Assembly: GCA_009760855.2 (NCBI GenBank)
Contig: WPIO01000092.1
Coordinates: 550,001-605,000 of the forward strand
DNA length: 55,000 nt
DNA from: Cristatella mucedo
Lineage: Eukaryota > Bryozoa > Phylactolaemata > Cristatellidae
Direction of reading: 5' to 3'
Shown: piece by piece, positions 1 through 11,767 of the stretch
Layout: each line of letters begins with the position of its first letter
How positions within the stretch are numbered: position 1 is the first letter of the stretch
Program-made: the position numbers and the translations under genes
Notes under the pieces: model-generated
The model's input: the letters and a program-made list of their open reading frames with translations, nothing else
Told to the model about the DNA's origin: nothing
Databases searched by the model: none

Positions 1-960
1 TCTAAAGTATCGTCGGTTGAGAGGGTTGCCACAAAGAAAGGCTGCAGCCGTGAGCAGCCTTAGTAGGCATTGTACGAGGCATAAGCCCAAGCAGCCATTG
101 TTGCTAGCGATTAAGTGGAGTAGCCGATCGATGGGACGGGAATGATATTCGAAATGAGAATTTCACTTTTGCACAGAACCCCTAAGAGAACTAGGTTTCT
201 TTCTGGGCCCTTTCGGCTTGCTAGAAAGGAAGCGCGCACGTGCAGTCGCACGAAGTCGACACGACCCGATGGTGCAACTTGGAACAGCCCAGTGCTGCTG
301 CATAGGCACGAGCTATGGCCGATGCTAATCAAGTGCTTCGACCTTCAACCACCCTCTGGTGACACTTCCAGTTGCTGTGGCTGGGAGACCTCTTGAATCT
401 CGAAACTAGGTGTGTTAACAAAGGCAACTCCCTCATTGCTGCATCGAGTTCGTGGTAGGGGTCACTGGTTGCCAACAGCATTCCCAGTGGTCCCTGCTTG
501 GACCTAGAACCCAGGGGCAAACATCTGCTCGCAATCTATTAAACAGTCCAGCCAGGCATAAGTACTGATAGTATTGATACATGCCAGATAAACGTTGACC
601 TTGGCCTACTTGTAACAGGCATGCCATTTCGGCCAAATTCACGAATACGCATAAGAAAACCAGCGAGTCTTTGGTTGGCGCCCACCGTTACCTTGAGATT
701 GTCGAATTGTAGCACATCTTCTACTAAATGTTCACCAAGTAGGCTGGGCTGCTGCAAAGGGGTTTGCAGGCGTGTGTGCAACGCCTTGGACAAGTTTTCA
801 CTGGCGCTTGCACGTGCGTAAGCCACAGATTGATGCTGTTGTTGTGGCAAGCAAGGACCAAACAAAAACTCAGGCTGCCGCAGCCAGGAACACTATCCCA
901 TTAACTGGACAGTTGCGAAATGAACCCTAGACTAGGTCAGGGTGGCTTCTTGATCACCGT
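1..960. other. No recognisable gene or element
   Basis: Only short open frames are present on both strands, the longest 108 codons at 539-865 minus. I recognise no protein, repeat family or RNA gene here. Confidence 0.6.
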
Positions 961-982
961 CTGAGAAATATTCAATAATAAA

Positions 983-1165
983 TGGCCCAGCAGTTAAGGT
1001 GCTCGCCCTGACAAAGGTCTGACCGAGGTCGTGGGCTCGAGCCCTGTGGCATATATTAAGTGCCCGAATAGAGATCAAGTTCTCTTCGGGCGCTATGCGC
1101 AAGTGAATTATATTTGTTGTGTTTATATTTTGATAATAAAAATAACAATTGCAACAATAAGTCAT
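983..1165 (+). mobile_element. tRNA-derived SINE family 1, full copy
   Basis: The tRNA-like head starts TGGCCCAGCAGTTAAGG (Pol III A-box-like), followed by the B-box-like GGCTCGAGCCC at 1034-1044. The tail matches the LINE A 3' end: agtgcccgaa...agagatcaagttctc...ttcgggcgct, which folds as a hairpin at 1059-1094 with a 10-bp outer stem. It ends in an AT-rich run. Confidence 0.85.
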
Positions 1166-1290
1166 TTGTATAATGCCCCAAGAGAACCGAATTTATATCC
1201 AGGTGCTTTACGATTGACTGAAAGAGAAGTAATGACCAAGGGTTAATGGCAACCGAGCAAGCATGCATAGACAAGCATGCGATAGCCCAC
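1150..1290 (-). mobile_element. LINE A 3'-end fragment, antisense
   Basis: Starting at catttgtataatgcccc, the sequence matches the reverse of the LINE A tail (gccctcagagaac...caggtgctttac). It lies directly against the tail of the SINE 1 copy, so the two share or abut an AT-rich junction. Confidence 0.6.
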
Positions 1291-1600
1291 TAGAAGACAC
1301 TCAGGGGTGATGGTTAGTAAGCGACCTGGCTAGTAATATGCAATCATGAACAAGTGAACACCCAAACCACATGGATACAACAAAAAGACAAGATCGGCGG
1401 GCGCAGGGAAAGCTGGGTGGTACAGATGTGACCTATACTATTCTGCAAAGTAAGTGCAGGTGGGGACAAAAGCCGGGAGCAAGTTCCAGACTTTTGGGCC
1501 CATGTGATCTGAATGTCTGATCACCTAAAGATTTCAATTTAAGGCAAGGAAAGGCGAGGCGACTGGCAGCCAAGCCTGCCAAGGAGCGGACTGAGAGCAC

Positions 1601-1626
1601 GCTGCTGCTGCTGCTGCTGCTGCTGC
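1601..1626. repeat. CTG trinucleotide tract
   Basis: About eight perfect gctgct-type units. The flanks (1330-1980) show no recognised feature. Confidence 0.9.
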
Positions 1627-1994
1627 AGGAGCGAGGAGGTAGGATAGGTAGTCAGCGCGGTAGATGAGTGAAGCGACCTGTAGGCCTGCCAGGTCATAGG
1701 TCACTTACCTGACCAGGTCTTAGGTCTGTAGGCCTTGCAGGTCTTGAGAATCGATTCGATGCCTTGCAGGCCGTCAGTGAACCTCACACAGAAGCCGAGT
1801 ATTGAGGCGGCTGTGCCGTTGACGACAGACCGATATAGCTGTTGAGTTTTCGACGAGTCGCAGACGATTAAAGGCAAAGTCCGGAGGTCATGAATAATGG
1901 GAATAATGCAGTAATCTGGAGGCATGCCACAAAAGCATGAATTCGTTTGGCATGAAGTACGACATGCTTCTTACTATGCTGTACATGAAAACTA

Positions 1995-2215
1995 TGTCGT
2001 ATATGAAGTTTTGAATATTATTATTATATTATTCTATTATATTTAGAAATTTAGAATATAATATATAATATTATAATATTATATAAATAAATTATAAATA
2101 TTAATACAATTATAAATAATCCAATTATAAATTAAATAATAATAATACATATCTATTTATCAAATAATAAGATAACAAACTAATACAAAGATATAAGTTA
2201 CGAAGAAGTACTTAC
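1995..2215. repeat. AT-rich low-complexity stretch
   Basis: Nearly pure A/T with many att/ata runs. No coding potential. It may be the remnant of an element tail, but no flank could be assigned. The 2220-2570 stretch after it shows nothing recognisable. Confidence 0.8.
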
Positions 2216-2579
2216 TTATACAACATAGTTCGACTGTCGTACTTCTTTGTTTACTCTGATTACTCTGATTTAGACAAACAGATTCTACAGCCAAAATTAA
2301 CCGAACTTGACAGAAATGTGATCATCGAATGACAGGCACTTTTTATGAACAGCTTGCCTAGATTACGAGCACAGAAGTGATGCTAGATCAACCGAGCTTA
2401 GGGGGCAGGATGATGCTTTGACAAACACTCATTGGTCTAATAGTTATTAAGTTTCAAGAAGTGAGTGGCCATCCGAGCGAATATGTCGTCCATATTTGCA
2501 GGCTGCAAACGAAGTGGATTTGGATGCATTAGAGGGTTCTTCCCCGGTCAAACAATAGGTAGTGCTGAGTGTCACAGTC

Positions 2580-3010
2580 ATACCTAGCTAAAACTGCTGC
2601 CCCATTTTCAGCCTCGTCATTCCCTCAGGTCCTGTATGAACAATAAATTCGCTGTTGCATTCCTCAGCTTAAAGACCGTTGGCGACAGATGCTTTTGCTG
2701 TGAGTTCCTAAACTGTAGAACTCACTTCCACAATTCTTGCACAACGACAACTACTCTCCTGCTGCCGGCTGTGGCTCATTCTTTCCAGCCGTCCCCAGCT
2801 GCTACTTCCAGCCACTCACTACCTCAACTGCTCTCCTACTCAGCTATGTTTCTCACTTTCTCTTTGTTACGTGAGATGAAGTCTGTTAGCTACCGAATGC
2901 ATACCGAAAGCCGCTTAGGCTGTGAGTGCTCAATACAAAACTCTTCAGCGTACAATCCAAATTGTCTTTGTGGCTCTGTGGAGTTACAGACGGAGATGCA
3001 TAACATTACA
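2580..3010 (+). mobile_element. LINE B 3' fragment
   Basis: This matches the C-terminal coding and 3' end of the L2/CR1-like LINE family B: ctcaggtcctgtatgaacaa, the diagnostic accgaaagccgcttaggctg, and the end gtggagttacagacggagat followed by cattaca-like bases. The frame at 2636-3028 is open but diverged, and it lacks the reverse-transcriptase part. Confidence 0.85.
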
Positions 3011-3164
3011 AATGAACGGCACGATTGAGTCTGGCGATGAAATTGACCGGAGAAAGAAAAAGAGGGAGGGAGAGAGGGAGAAGTGGAGAGGGAAGGACAG
3101 TATAGATACTGAAAAAAAAGGGGGCCTACGAACGAGCCCCGAGGTATCTTACACTTTAAGGGCT

Positions 3165-3560
3165 CCCTGGATGACCAACAGCCATTTACATCTACACTGT
3201 GACACCTTGCATTGAGGTAAGACCTATCCCAGTTTAGTGCCAGCGATACTTAAGTGTGTCGAAAGGCGCCCCAGAAGGATTTGGCTGTCAATAGTGTCGA
3301 AGGAAATGCGAGATCTAGAAGAAACAGAGAGGCCCATGCCCTGATCTGTATTCATCAGAAGGGCATTGTTAACCCACTGCAAAGCAGCATCTAGGAATGG
3401 TTGGCTCTAAATCCCCTTGATTGGAACTTTCTAGGAAGATCTGGAAGATCCCGATGTGACTGCTTAGCAGCTTACCCAGAAAACTCGTTCAAGTGTTTTG
3501 GATAAGAATGGTAGAAGGGAGACAGGACGAAAGTTACTTAGGATGCCCACGTATTAATAG
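3165..3560 (-). mobile_element. L2-like LINE reverse-transcriptase fragment
   Basis: The plus strand reads as the reverse of LINE RT motif A (tgtcaatagtgtcgaagg corresponds to FDTID). It aligns with the minus-strand LINE copy at 32.0-32.3 kb along the region encoding AFDTIDxQxLLxRL. No intact frame remains. Confidence 0.7.
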
Positions 3561-3802
3561 TATGCATACAAGCAAGCAATGCCTGTAAATGAAGCTGTAC
3601 TTAAGCTGCAAGATATAGGCCTAGCAAGGTTAACTACTTACAAATGGCTGGGTACATATGCTAGGGGCAGGGTCATTCATCGATGGATTCCAAGAGGCTG
3701 TGAGCAGTGGGGTCTGTGCTTTCGTCAGCTGATCACTGATCTAAAGACAAGGACACCAAAATAAATGTTAAGAACGTGGAATGCTTGCTAGTTCTTGAAT
3801 TG

Positions 3803-4080
3803 TAATGTATCTCCATCTGTAACTCCACAAAGTCATAAAGACCATGTGGGTGTTACACAGGAGAGTTTTGTATAGCTCACTCACAGCCTAAGCGGCTTTC
3901 GGCATGCATTCGGTGGCCAACAGACTTCGTCTCAGGCAACAAGGAGAAAGTGGGAAGCATAGCACAGTCAGGAGAGCAGTTGAGGTAGTGAGTGGCATGG
4001 AAGTAGCAGCTCAAGACCGCTGAAAAGGATGAGCCATAGTCGGTAGTAGGAGGGTAGTTGTCGTTGCGTAAGAATTGATC
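3803..4080 (-). mobile_element. LINE B 3' fragment, antisense
   Basis: The reverse of the LINE B end is clear: atctccatctgtaactccac, cctaagcggctttcgg, then agaattg at the inner limit. It is truncated before the RT domain. Confidence 0.85.
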
Positions 4081-5310
4081 TCCAAGCCCAACCCGAAACG
4101 ACCCTCCCTCTTCAGCATTGTATCTCTGTATCTCTGCAGTAGCATGCTCCCAGCTGCAGAGTAGAGTGCACTGTAGAGTGGAGAGATCCTTGCCTGCCAA
4201 AAGATACCGACGACTCTGGCAAGACCACGGAATGAGACAGATTGCGCATGCAGAAGTGCCGCAGGTTTCGATCAGAGCTCATCGTCTGCCATGGTCCCGT
4301 CGTCCCGCAGATCTTTCCGATCATTTTCCCCAGAGAGTGGTGCCACGTGCAGCTGTGTGCAGCTTGCAGCGCTCTGGTTCTTATTTGTCGGCCGAGAGAC
4401 CAGGAGAGAGCTGCATTAGCCGCAAATTCGCCTTCACTAAGAGCTCCAGGTGCAAGTCTGCCAGAGGCCAATTCCATGCATAAACGAGCAGGACAACCCG
4501 ACTGCTTTCTTTCTGGCAGACGAGAAAGACGCCGATAATTGGCTGCTCGACGGTGGCAGCAGACAGCAGACAAGAATGCAATTAGCATCTCACTTTCAAC
4601 TCTGCCCTCGTCGGAGCTGCACAGGTCAGCTATCTGCAAGAAGGTAGTGTAGGCACATCGGCGCACTGCAGACTCAGCTGTAAGGACGGATGGATTGGCA
4701 TCTGTCCACCTCGAAGCGGAAGCGATTCGGCCTCTCGACGGGCAGCCTCATCCATATCCGGCGGCCCAGACGTCAGACAGTGCTAGATATCACGTGCCAC
4801 TCTCAAGCAGCCGAGGGCTCGAGTTTCGAACCCCCACGAGCTTTTCGGCTTGCAGGCCCCTACCTGTCTCGCCCTAAGCTGTGGCTAAAAATGGACAGCT
4901 CACATCGACGTGCCTACGCAGGCACGTGCCAGCGTTCGTTGTAGCAGGGAGCCGGCGAGAGATCGGTGGCTGAACTTCGACTGAAGCGGCAAAAAGTGAC
5001 CAGCGGCGGAGGCCAGTATTTGGATGGCCGTTACGTTAACAATTGTAAACAATGTACGCTGGGCTGAGCCAGAATTGGCTAGTATTCGATACTTAGCCCT
5101 CGAGACTTTCACAATGTGCTCCTTAAACGAGCGAGGCCACTCCAACGAATGAAGGGTAACAGTCTTATTATGTACTGCTGCTGTGGCAGAGGCCATCAAA
5201 GAAGATGTGGATAATTTTGCCTCTCAGCCAAACACGGGCCTCCACTTCAAAGGCGAATGTTTTATCTGCACCAAAATTCCAAATCGTAGCGACCTCGTGC
5301 TAGCAGAGCC
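4080..5310. other. Unassigned GC-richer segment
   Basis: This stretch holds overlapping open frames on both strands, the longest 184 codons at 4112-4666 minus. That frame has no recognisable domain, signal peptide or splice context. It partly overlaps a LINE B copy at its distal end. I see no evidence that any of these frames is a gene. Confidence 0.5.
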
Positions 5311-5399
5311 GTTCTGTGTCTTCCAAACTCCATCATGTTGATTATTGCATGAAACCATTCATCTGCAGGAAAGGCAGTAACGTTAATATGCACAGCTTA

Positions 5400-5948
5400 T
5401 TAACTAAGGCAAGCAAAGGGAGTAAAGTTCTTAAGCTGACCCACCAGGCCCGCCATGGCTTGGCTCCTCCATATCTAGCTGAACTGCTGCACCAGTTTCA
5501 GCTTCCTCCTGCCCTCAGGTCCGGTATTAACAATAAATTAGCCGTTCCAGTTCTCGGCTTAAAGACTGTTGGTGACAGAAGCTTTTGTTCTGCAGGTCCT
5601 AGACTGTGGAACTCCCTTCCACAATTCTTATGCAAAGACAACTACTCTCCTGCTGCCGACTATGGCTCATCTTTTTCAGCGGTCCTGAACTGCTACTTCT
5701 ATGCTACTCACTACCTCAACTGCTCTCCTAACTCTGCTATGCTTCCCACTTTCTCTTTGTTGCGTGAGACGAAGTCTGTTGGCCACCGAATGCGTACCGA
5801 AAGCCGCTTAGGGTGTGAGTGAGCTATACAAAACTCTCCTGCATAACACCCACATAGTCTTTATGACTTTGTGGAGTTACTGACGGAGATATGGTTTTTA
5901 TGACTTTGTGGAGTTACAGACGGAGATACATTACATTACATTACTTGG
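5400..5948 (+). mobile_element. LINE B 3' fragment with open frame
   Basis: The C-terminal part of the LINE ORF2 protein is open up to 5822: KVLKLTHQARHGLAPPYLAE, then [19 protein letters not shown], the usual post-RT region of L2/CR1 elements. Near the end, ctttgtggagttac...gacggagata is duplicated in tandem. It ends in ttacattacattac. RT and endonuclease domains are absent. Confidence 0.9.
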
Positions 5949-5964
5949 ATACCGTGCATTTATT

Positions 5965-6618
5965 TCTTATACTTCCAAATTCTCTTTCGCCTGGGCTACC
6001 AAAAAACAACAACCAGGCCACTGAAAATAGCTGTGAATACGGCTGCAAGGCTAGTTTTTAAGTTCCAGAGGTTTGACCTCGTGTCTCGTTTGCTAAAAGA
6101 GCTATGATGACTGCAGATTGATCAACGGGATACCAAGCAAAGTTCTTACGTTGACCCACAAGGCCAGCCACGGCTTGGCTCCTCCACGTGTACCTGAACT
6201 GCTGTACCAGTTTCAGCCTCCTTGTGCCCTCAGGTCCTGTATGGGCAATAACTTAGCAGTTCCATTCCTCCGCTAAAAGACTGCTGGCGACGGGAGCTTT
6301 AGCTCTGCATGTCCTAGACTGTGGAAATCGCTTTCAAAAATTCTTTTGCAACGACAACTACTCTCTTGCTGCTGACTACGGCCCATTCATTCAAGCCCTC
6401 TTGAGCTGCTACTTCCATGCTAATCACTACCTCAACTGCTCTCCTGACTCTGCTATGCTTCCCACTTTCTCTTTGTTGCGTGAGACGAAGTCTGTTGGCT
6501 ACAGAATGCGTACCGAAAGCCGCTTAGGCTGTGAGTGCGCTATGCAAAACTCTCCTGCGTAACACCCACATGGTCTTTGAGGCTTTGAGTTTCAGATGGA
6601 GTTACATTACATTACAGG
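5965..6618 (+). mobile_element. LINE B 3' fragment
   Basis: A second LINE B piece directly follows the previous one in the same orientation. It starts further 5' (cctgggctaccaaaaa matches the reverse of the 29.25-kb copy) and contains stop codons and frameshifts. It ends at gagttacattacattaca. The head-to-tail arrangement suggests independent insertions or a segmental duplication. Confidence 0.85.
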
Positions 6619-6689
6619 CTTTTAGTGGGAGAAAGATGGGATTGGAGCGCATGCGCAAGTACAAGCACTCTCTGAGAGATGGAGGAAGA

Positions 6690-6694
6690 GAGAG

Positions 6695-6789
<95 letters not shown>
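6690..6789. repeat. AG microsatellite
   Basis: About 100 bp of almost uninterrupted GA units. The Arg-Glu and Leu-Ser open frames across it are artefacts of the repeat. Confidence 0.95.
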
Positions 6790-6791
<2 letters not shown>

Positions 6792-6849
6792 AGATTGGGA
6801 GAATATGAATGGATGAGGGATATGCATGGACAAAACCAGTGTGTTTAAG

Positions 6850-7490
6850 GATCTCTCTATCTGAGCTCCTTCATCCACCGCAAGTTGACCAGACCTGGTA
6901 TAAAAATTAAGCCCTGAAAAAGTCCGGTCGATCTGCCTGAACGTCCGATGTCTGCCTGAACGATTGCAGCCAAGCGATCGATTCTTTTCCCATAATCAGC
7001 TGAGGCAATAGACTAATGGTAGCGTTTGGCTACTACCGACACACGTCATCGGTTATTGTTGGCAGCCATGGTGCCAATGTGATCGAGTTTATTGGGAAAC
7101 TTTTCCCAGCACATAACAGGTTGTCACCCTACAGACAAAGCAAGAGGAATTTCCATGCAGGGACCACACCCTGGTCTTCTTAAGATAGTTCTACTCAAAA
7201 AAATACGGCAGTTGGTGCATCAAAGTCAAGGTCACATCATCCCACGAATGTTTTGAAGTAAAAAATTATCAGCTGCTCTGAGATTTCCTTCTGATGACCC
7301 ATGGAAATCAAAGAACTTGACAGCACCATGCTTTAAAGAGCACCAAAGGCTACACCGGAAACTTTTAAATCATAAAGGGATCACATTGTGCTGGAGGAGA
7401 ATCAAGCAGAAGTACAATGAGAACTTCATGCACGGCATACGGGTCTGAGCATACTGTCAATAATTCTCCGAGCTTATTGTCAGAGGAGAT
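6850..7490. other. No recognisable feature
   Basis: Unique-looking sequence without a supported open frame, repeat or RNA. Confidence 0.5.
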
Positions 7491-7575
7491 AATAAGAATA
7501 ATAAAAATGCATTTGTTTAGCACCCTCAGAGAACCGAACGTCTGTCAAGGCACTTTACATATGTTGCTGTACCAA
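7490..7575 (-). mobile_element. LINE A tail fragment, antisense
   Basis: The reverse of the LINE A 3' end is visible: ataataaaaatgcatttg, then caccctcagagaaccgaa and gcactttacat. Only the tail is present. Confidence 0.7.
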
Positions 7576-7659
7576 AGAACTGCCGAGGACTGCTAGATAA
7601 AGTGCTAAACTGTAGGGCTATGCCGAGAAGTAATGCACATACAAGAATAACATTCACAT

Positions 7660-8190
7660 AAAATGATTTTATTTAACCGTGAATTTAATATGAAATGTTA
7701 ATACATGTCCGTCTATCAAATGGCTGAGCTAATCTCTTGTCAACTTTGGAGGTCGTTGGTTAAAGTTTCAGTGTTCAACTGGACACATTCTTCATTCTTT
7801 TGAGCAGTGCGATATTTTTTAGGGGTAGTATAACGTACAATATGAATCTGGTTGAGGTTTCTGCCAATTTTTGTCAGCTGGTAATGTGTTACAAGCCAGT
7901 GTCAAGATGTTTTCTCTATCATTCACAAAAATAATTGACGTAGTGTCTCTGAAGATGCTCAAGGCAACAGTGACAACAGGGATGACGACAACTCTGCCTT
8001 AATAAGGAACAGCTCAATCATCATGCATGGATGCTCTGCCATCTGGATGCCAGGCTGCCAAGGGGTTTCATGCCGACGAGGGATTTCAGCCTTTGAACTA
8101 GAGGCAGATAGGTGCTGCTCCGACGGACAGGAAGAGTTATCAGCATGCCAGGAATACTCGCCCATCACATCATCTTAATTTCCAGACACA
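7660..8190. other. No recognisable feature
   Basis: No open frame above about 70 codons resembles a known protein, and no repeat family is recognised. Confidence 0.5.
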
Positions 8191-8197
8191 GCATAGC

Positions 8198-8284
8198 AAC
8201 AGCAGCAGCAGCATCAGCAGCAGCAGCAGCAGCAGCATCAGCAGCAGCAGCAGCAGCAGCAACGGCAGCATTGGCAGCAGCAGA
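8198..8284. repeat. Interrupted CAG repeat
   Basis: Runs of cagcagcag with cat, aac and ttg interruptions. One frame would give a polyalanine tract, but no gene context supports translation. Confidence 0.9.
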
Positions 8285-8839
8285 TGCAGAAAAACTGTGA
8301 TTGTTGAATGCTCTAGAAATAACCTTATCAATGTCGTGCTAATTTACACCAATATATGCTTTTAAGAAGGGTCAATCTACATGGAAGGAATACTAAAAAG
8401 ATAATAGACTGACCTGACAACCATCGTCTAGGTGTGAAGTAACAGGATTTGGAAATGGTCGCAAGCATGTCTTGGCAATAATGTGCTCTGAACATTACTG
8501 CACGGTGCCATTTTAAAATGAATAGCCAGGAAATGAAGGTAATTCTCCATTGAAATTTTTTTGGTGAGTATTATTCTTTTTAATGCTATAAGCTTTACGT
8601 TAGGGTTCTGTGGAATATCCATCGCATCCTGTGCATGGCATAGGCCGGAGCCATAGACACATCTGCGCCATCTCTCGTCAGTAAACTATTTGATTTTTTC
8701 ACTTAAATCGTTTCTACCTTTTGGATTCTGACGATTTCCTGCCCGGATTGCCAAGGAACCTCATACTACCTACATTCCCCACTCGGTAGGGTCATCGTTC
8801 CATAGCATCTACCAGAAGACAGCCAAGTGTTTCTTTACA

Positions 8840-8930
8840 GCATCTGTAAAGTGCCTAGAAAGAGAATCAGTTCTCTGAGGGTACTATACAAACATAGGAA
8901 TAATTATAATAATATTAATATTATAAGTGC
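8840..8930 (+). mobile_element. LINE A tail fragment
   Basis: Reads gtaaagtgcctagaaagag...agttctctgagggtactata followed by an ataatta-type tail. This is the terminal stem-loop part of LINE A. The 8290-8835 stretch before it shows nothing recognisable. Confidence 0.8.
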
Positions 8931-9044
8931 ATGTTAGCTGCAGTTGAACAGCTGAGGGGCTGCAAATGCCATTGCTATCGACCTTGAAGGTCAATTGCCA
9001 CGGGCTTCCTGGCCACTATCCTAGAATAGTTGACCATCAGCCGA

Positions 9045-9108
9045 TGTTCTCGTGTCCTCAGGTCCTCTATGGGCAATACATTAGCTGACCCATTCCTAGG
9101 CTTAAAGA
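9045..9108 (+). mobile_element. Short LINE B fragment
   Basis: cctcaggtcctctatgggca and attcctaggcttaaagag match the internal LINE B region. It runs straight into the following AG-rich microsatellite. Confidence 0.65.
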
Positions 9109-9114
9109 GTCGCT

Positions 9115-9199
9115 GAAGAGAGAGCGAGAGAGAAAGGAGAGAGAGAGGGAGAGAGAGAAAGAGAGAGTGAGGGAGAGAAAGAGAGAGTGAGGGAGAGAA

Positions 9200-9230
<31 letters not shown>

Positions 9231-9232
9231 GA

Positions 9233-9275
<43 letters not shown>

Positions 9276-9311
9276 CGAGAGAGAGCGAGCAAGGAAGAGA
9301 GGGAGAGAGCT
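9115..9311. repeat. AG-rich microsatellite, imperfect
   Basis: About 200 bp of gagaga with gaggga, gacaga and gagtga variants. The 235-codon Leu/Ser-rich minus frame that crosses it is an artefact. The 9312-10100 stretch after it has no recognised feature. Confidence 0.95.
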
Positions 9312-10110
9312 GAGTTGAAGATTGGTGGCAGCCAGACCTATACAGACCGTATCTATGGATAGGGTTACCGGAGGTGTAGAAAGTCTGAGAGCTGGATTTC
9401 TGTTACAGCTCAATGAAAATATGCATAAACATTCTGACACGAGGCCGAGATGGATGTGCTCAGGTGGTGAATGGCATTCAGCTGCAACTGACAGGCCTCG
9501 GCCTCGTTTGCTCGCCGAGCTGGAGTGGAGGGATGTAAACAGTGGCTCGATTCTGGTGACAATGGCTGCTGTCAGAACTGCTGCTACCTGGTGGGGTTGC
9601 CGGACACACAGGCAGGCGTTGGCCTGGAAAAGCGCATAAAGGACGCTAGAGCGAAAGTAAACAAGGCTCTGCACTTGCAGCCTGCGGGTGCAACTCGGGG
9701 CAGCACGATGAGCCACCCTGAGCTGCTGATGCTCTGCTGCCACGAAAGCTGCCGAAGGCCGTGCAAGCATCATACCAGTTGACAGCACGATCGAACGCAG
9801 CAGGATCATTAAGCTGCTCCGGAATGCAGATCAGCCCGGCTCCAGTAGCTGAGTCATCGGCGACAGGCATCGGCCGTAGGCAGCAAGCTGCTGTTGTCAT
9901 TGCAGCCGACCCAACGATGATTCTCGAGATTCGTTGGTTTACCGGCCACAGCAGCGGCAGCAGCGGCACTGCTGCTGCACCGAGATGCAAGCAAGATGCA
10001 AGGCAAAAGCTGAACCGAACAGGGAAAACGCCGAAAGAGGAAAAATAAAACGCCGGAGGCCGGACTCTTCATTCAAGGAGATTCAAGCACGGCTTTAAGC
10101 CCAGGTGCTT

Positions 10111-10930
10111 ATAATAATAATAATAATAAATAAAAATACTATATTTGATATAATGCCCTCAGATAACCCAACTCTTTCTAGGCAGCACGATTGAATGGTT
10201 AGTGGTAGCATGCTCAATAAACACCAAGAATAACATGGTTAGGGGTGACATGTACAGGGTGAGTATGCAAGTTTCGTCAGTGGCAGCATGCACAGTGTCA
10301 GTACGATAAACACATAAAGGACGAATCACAGGGATCCATTAAATGCTGCCATAAATAGATGCGTTTTTAGTTTCTTTTTAAATGTGGTCAAGTCAGGAGA
10401 TGTGACACAGGTCGGGAGTGAGTTCCAGACTTTGGGAGCATACAAACTAAAGGCACGGTCTCCAAAGGATTTGAGGGTTGTGCGTGGTATAGGTAAACAG
10501 TTAGATTCCGAAAAGCAAATGGTACGATGCTTAGCCTGGTGATGGATGGAGTAGATCTGATGGGTATGCTGGAGCCAAAGAACGAAGGGACCTAAAACTG
10601 AGTGACAAAACGTTGAAGTCGATGCGTTGCTCGACTGGGAGCCCGTGCAGGACGGCGAGAAGTGATGTGATGTGGCAACTGCGATGCTCACGACAGACAA
10701 GCCTGGCTGCTGAGTTTTGCACCAGGTGTAATCGCCTGATTGCACGTGCCGGTAGGCCAGTAAGCAGCGAGTTACAGAAATCAAGTCGGGATCTCACAAA
10801 TGCATGGACCAATTTAGATGTGGTATCCCTGTCTAAACATGCCCGAATTTTAGGAATGTTATGTGGCTGAAAGTAGGCAGACTTGACTGTGGAGCTGATG
10901 TGGTCGTCTAATTAAAGATCACTTAGGATT
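10111..10930 (-). mobile_element. LINE A 3' half, antisense
   Basis: From the low-coordinate end come an (ATT)n-type tail, then 3' UTR (ggttaggggtgacatg, ggcagcatgcacagtgtcag) and then the post-RT coding region. On the minus strand [20 protein letters not shown] and [20 protein letters not shown] are readable in two frames, so the ORF is frameshifted. This is the typical C-terminal part of L2/CR1 ORF2. The RT core is missing. Confidence 0.9.
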
Positions 10931-11765
10931 GATTGCATTCGGAGGTGCTCTCTCATGCATGCTCGGCATGATGCATGAAATGGAGTGTGACTATAGGATG
11001 TCGATGAAATGAAATGAATTATAATGAATTAAGATTCAATGGCAACCAGTAAATTATAGCATGAAACCTATATATATATATAAATAAATTGTAACCAGCA
11101 AATGAGCCCCGAGAAGCCCATTTGCTGTGCCCGCGGGTAGGACAGCCAGACTGGCTGGAAAACTAACTTAGCTCGGCGTTCATGGTAGTTACTGCTACCA
11201 GCAGTCTGCTAGGTTTGATTCCCAAAAACTAAATATCTCATGCACGTTGCACAATCTGAAAGATGCTCACCGCTGTACGTTAGCCGATTTAACAGAAACA
11301 GCAGCAACGTATAGCTCGGCTTGCTCTCTGGCTTCCTGCATGTGCAGTTAGTCTGGTTCGTGCCAGAGCAACGTTTGAAGTGACTTTCTAAATTTCTATC
11401 GCTGACAACTGTCAGAGGTCACTTTCGGTGGGCACAATGTGAAGAGGATCAACCTCTGGATCAGATCAAGCTTGTCTGCCTTGCTCAGATCTGGATCAGA
11501 TCAAGCTTGTCTGCCGACCTTTCACTAGGGAGGACTCGTCTGTGGAGGAGGGGCCAGGAAAGTCAGCAGTCAACAGTAAGGAAACACTATAGCAGGTGTG
11601 GGCACATCGCCAGTTGCAGAGGAAGTTCTGGAGTTCTCTCCACTCACGAACAGGTTTAATTAAGGAGGTGAAGGCGTTATATATGTGCACTGATATCTAT
11701 CCGGCCGAGACAGCCCAGCAGAGGGAGAGAGCAGAGCAGAGAGAGGCAGCAGAGAGAGCAGAGCC
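10930..11765. other. No recognisable feature
   Basis: A small (TA)n run lies near 11070 and a local direct repeat (ctcagatctggatcagatca / ggatcagatcaagcttgtct) near 11455-11515. Otherwise nothing is assignable. Confidence 0.5.
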
Positions 11766-11767
11766 GG

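Noticed and set aside
983-1050. A genuine tRNA gene
   Set aside because: The A- and B-box-like motifs belong to repeated SINE 1 copies with a LINE-derived tail, and no cloverleaf with an anticodon arm is convincing.
4112-4666. 184-codon open frame on the minus strand
   Set aside because: No recognisable domain, overlapping open frames on the other strand, and its distal end falls near a LINE B fragment. Composition alone can explain it.
8198-8300. Polyalanine or polyglutamine protein exon
   Set aside because: It is a CAG-type simple repeat with no adjoining coding sequence.
9102-9809. 235-codon minus-strand frame
   Set aside because: Its second half is a Leu/Ser translation of the AG microsatellite, and the first half has no known domain.
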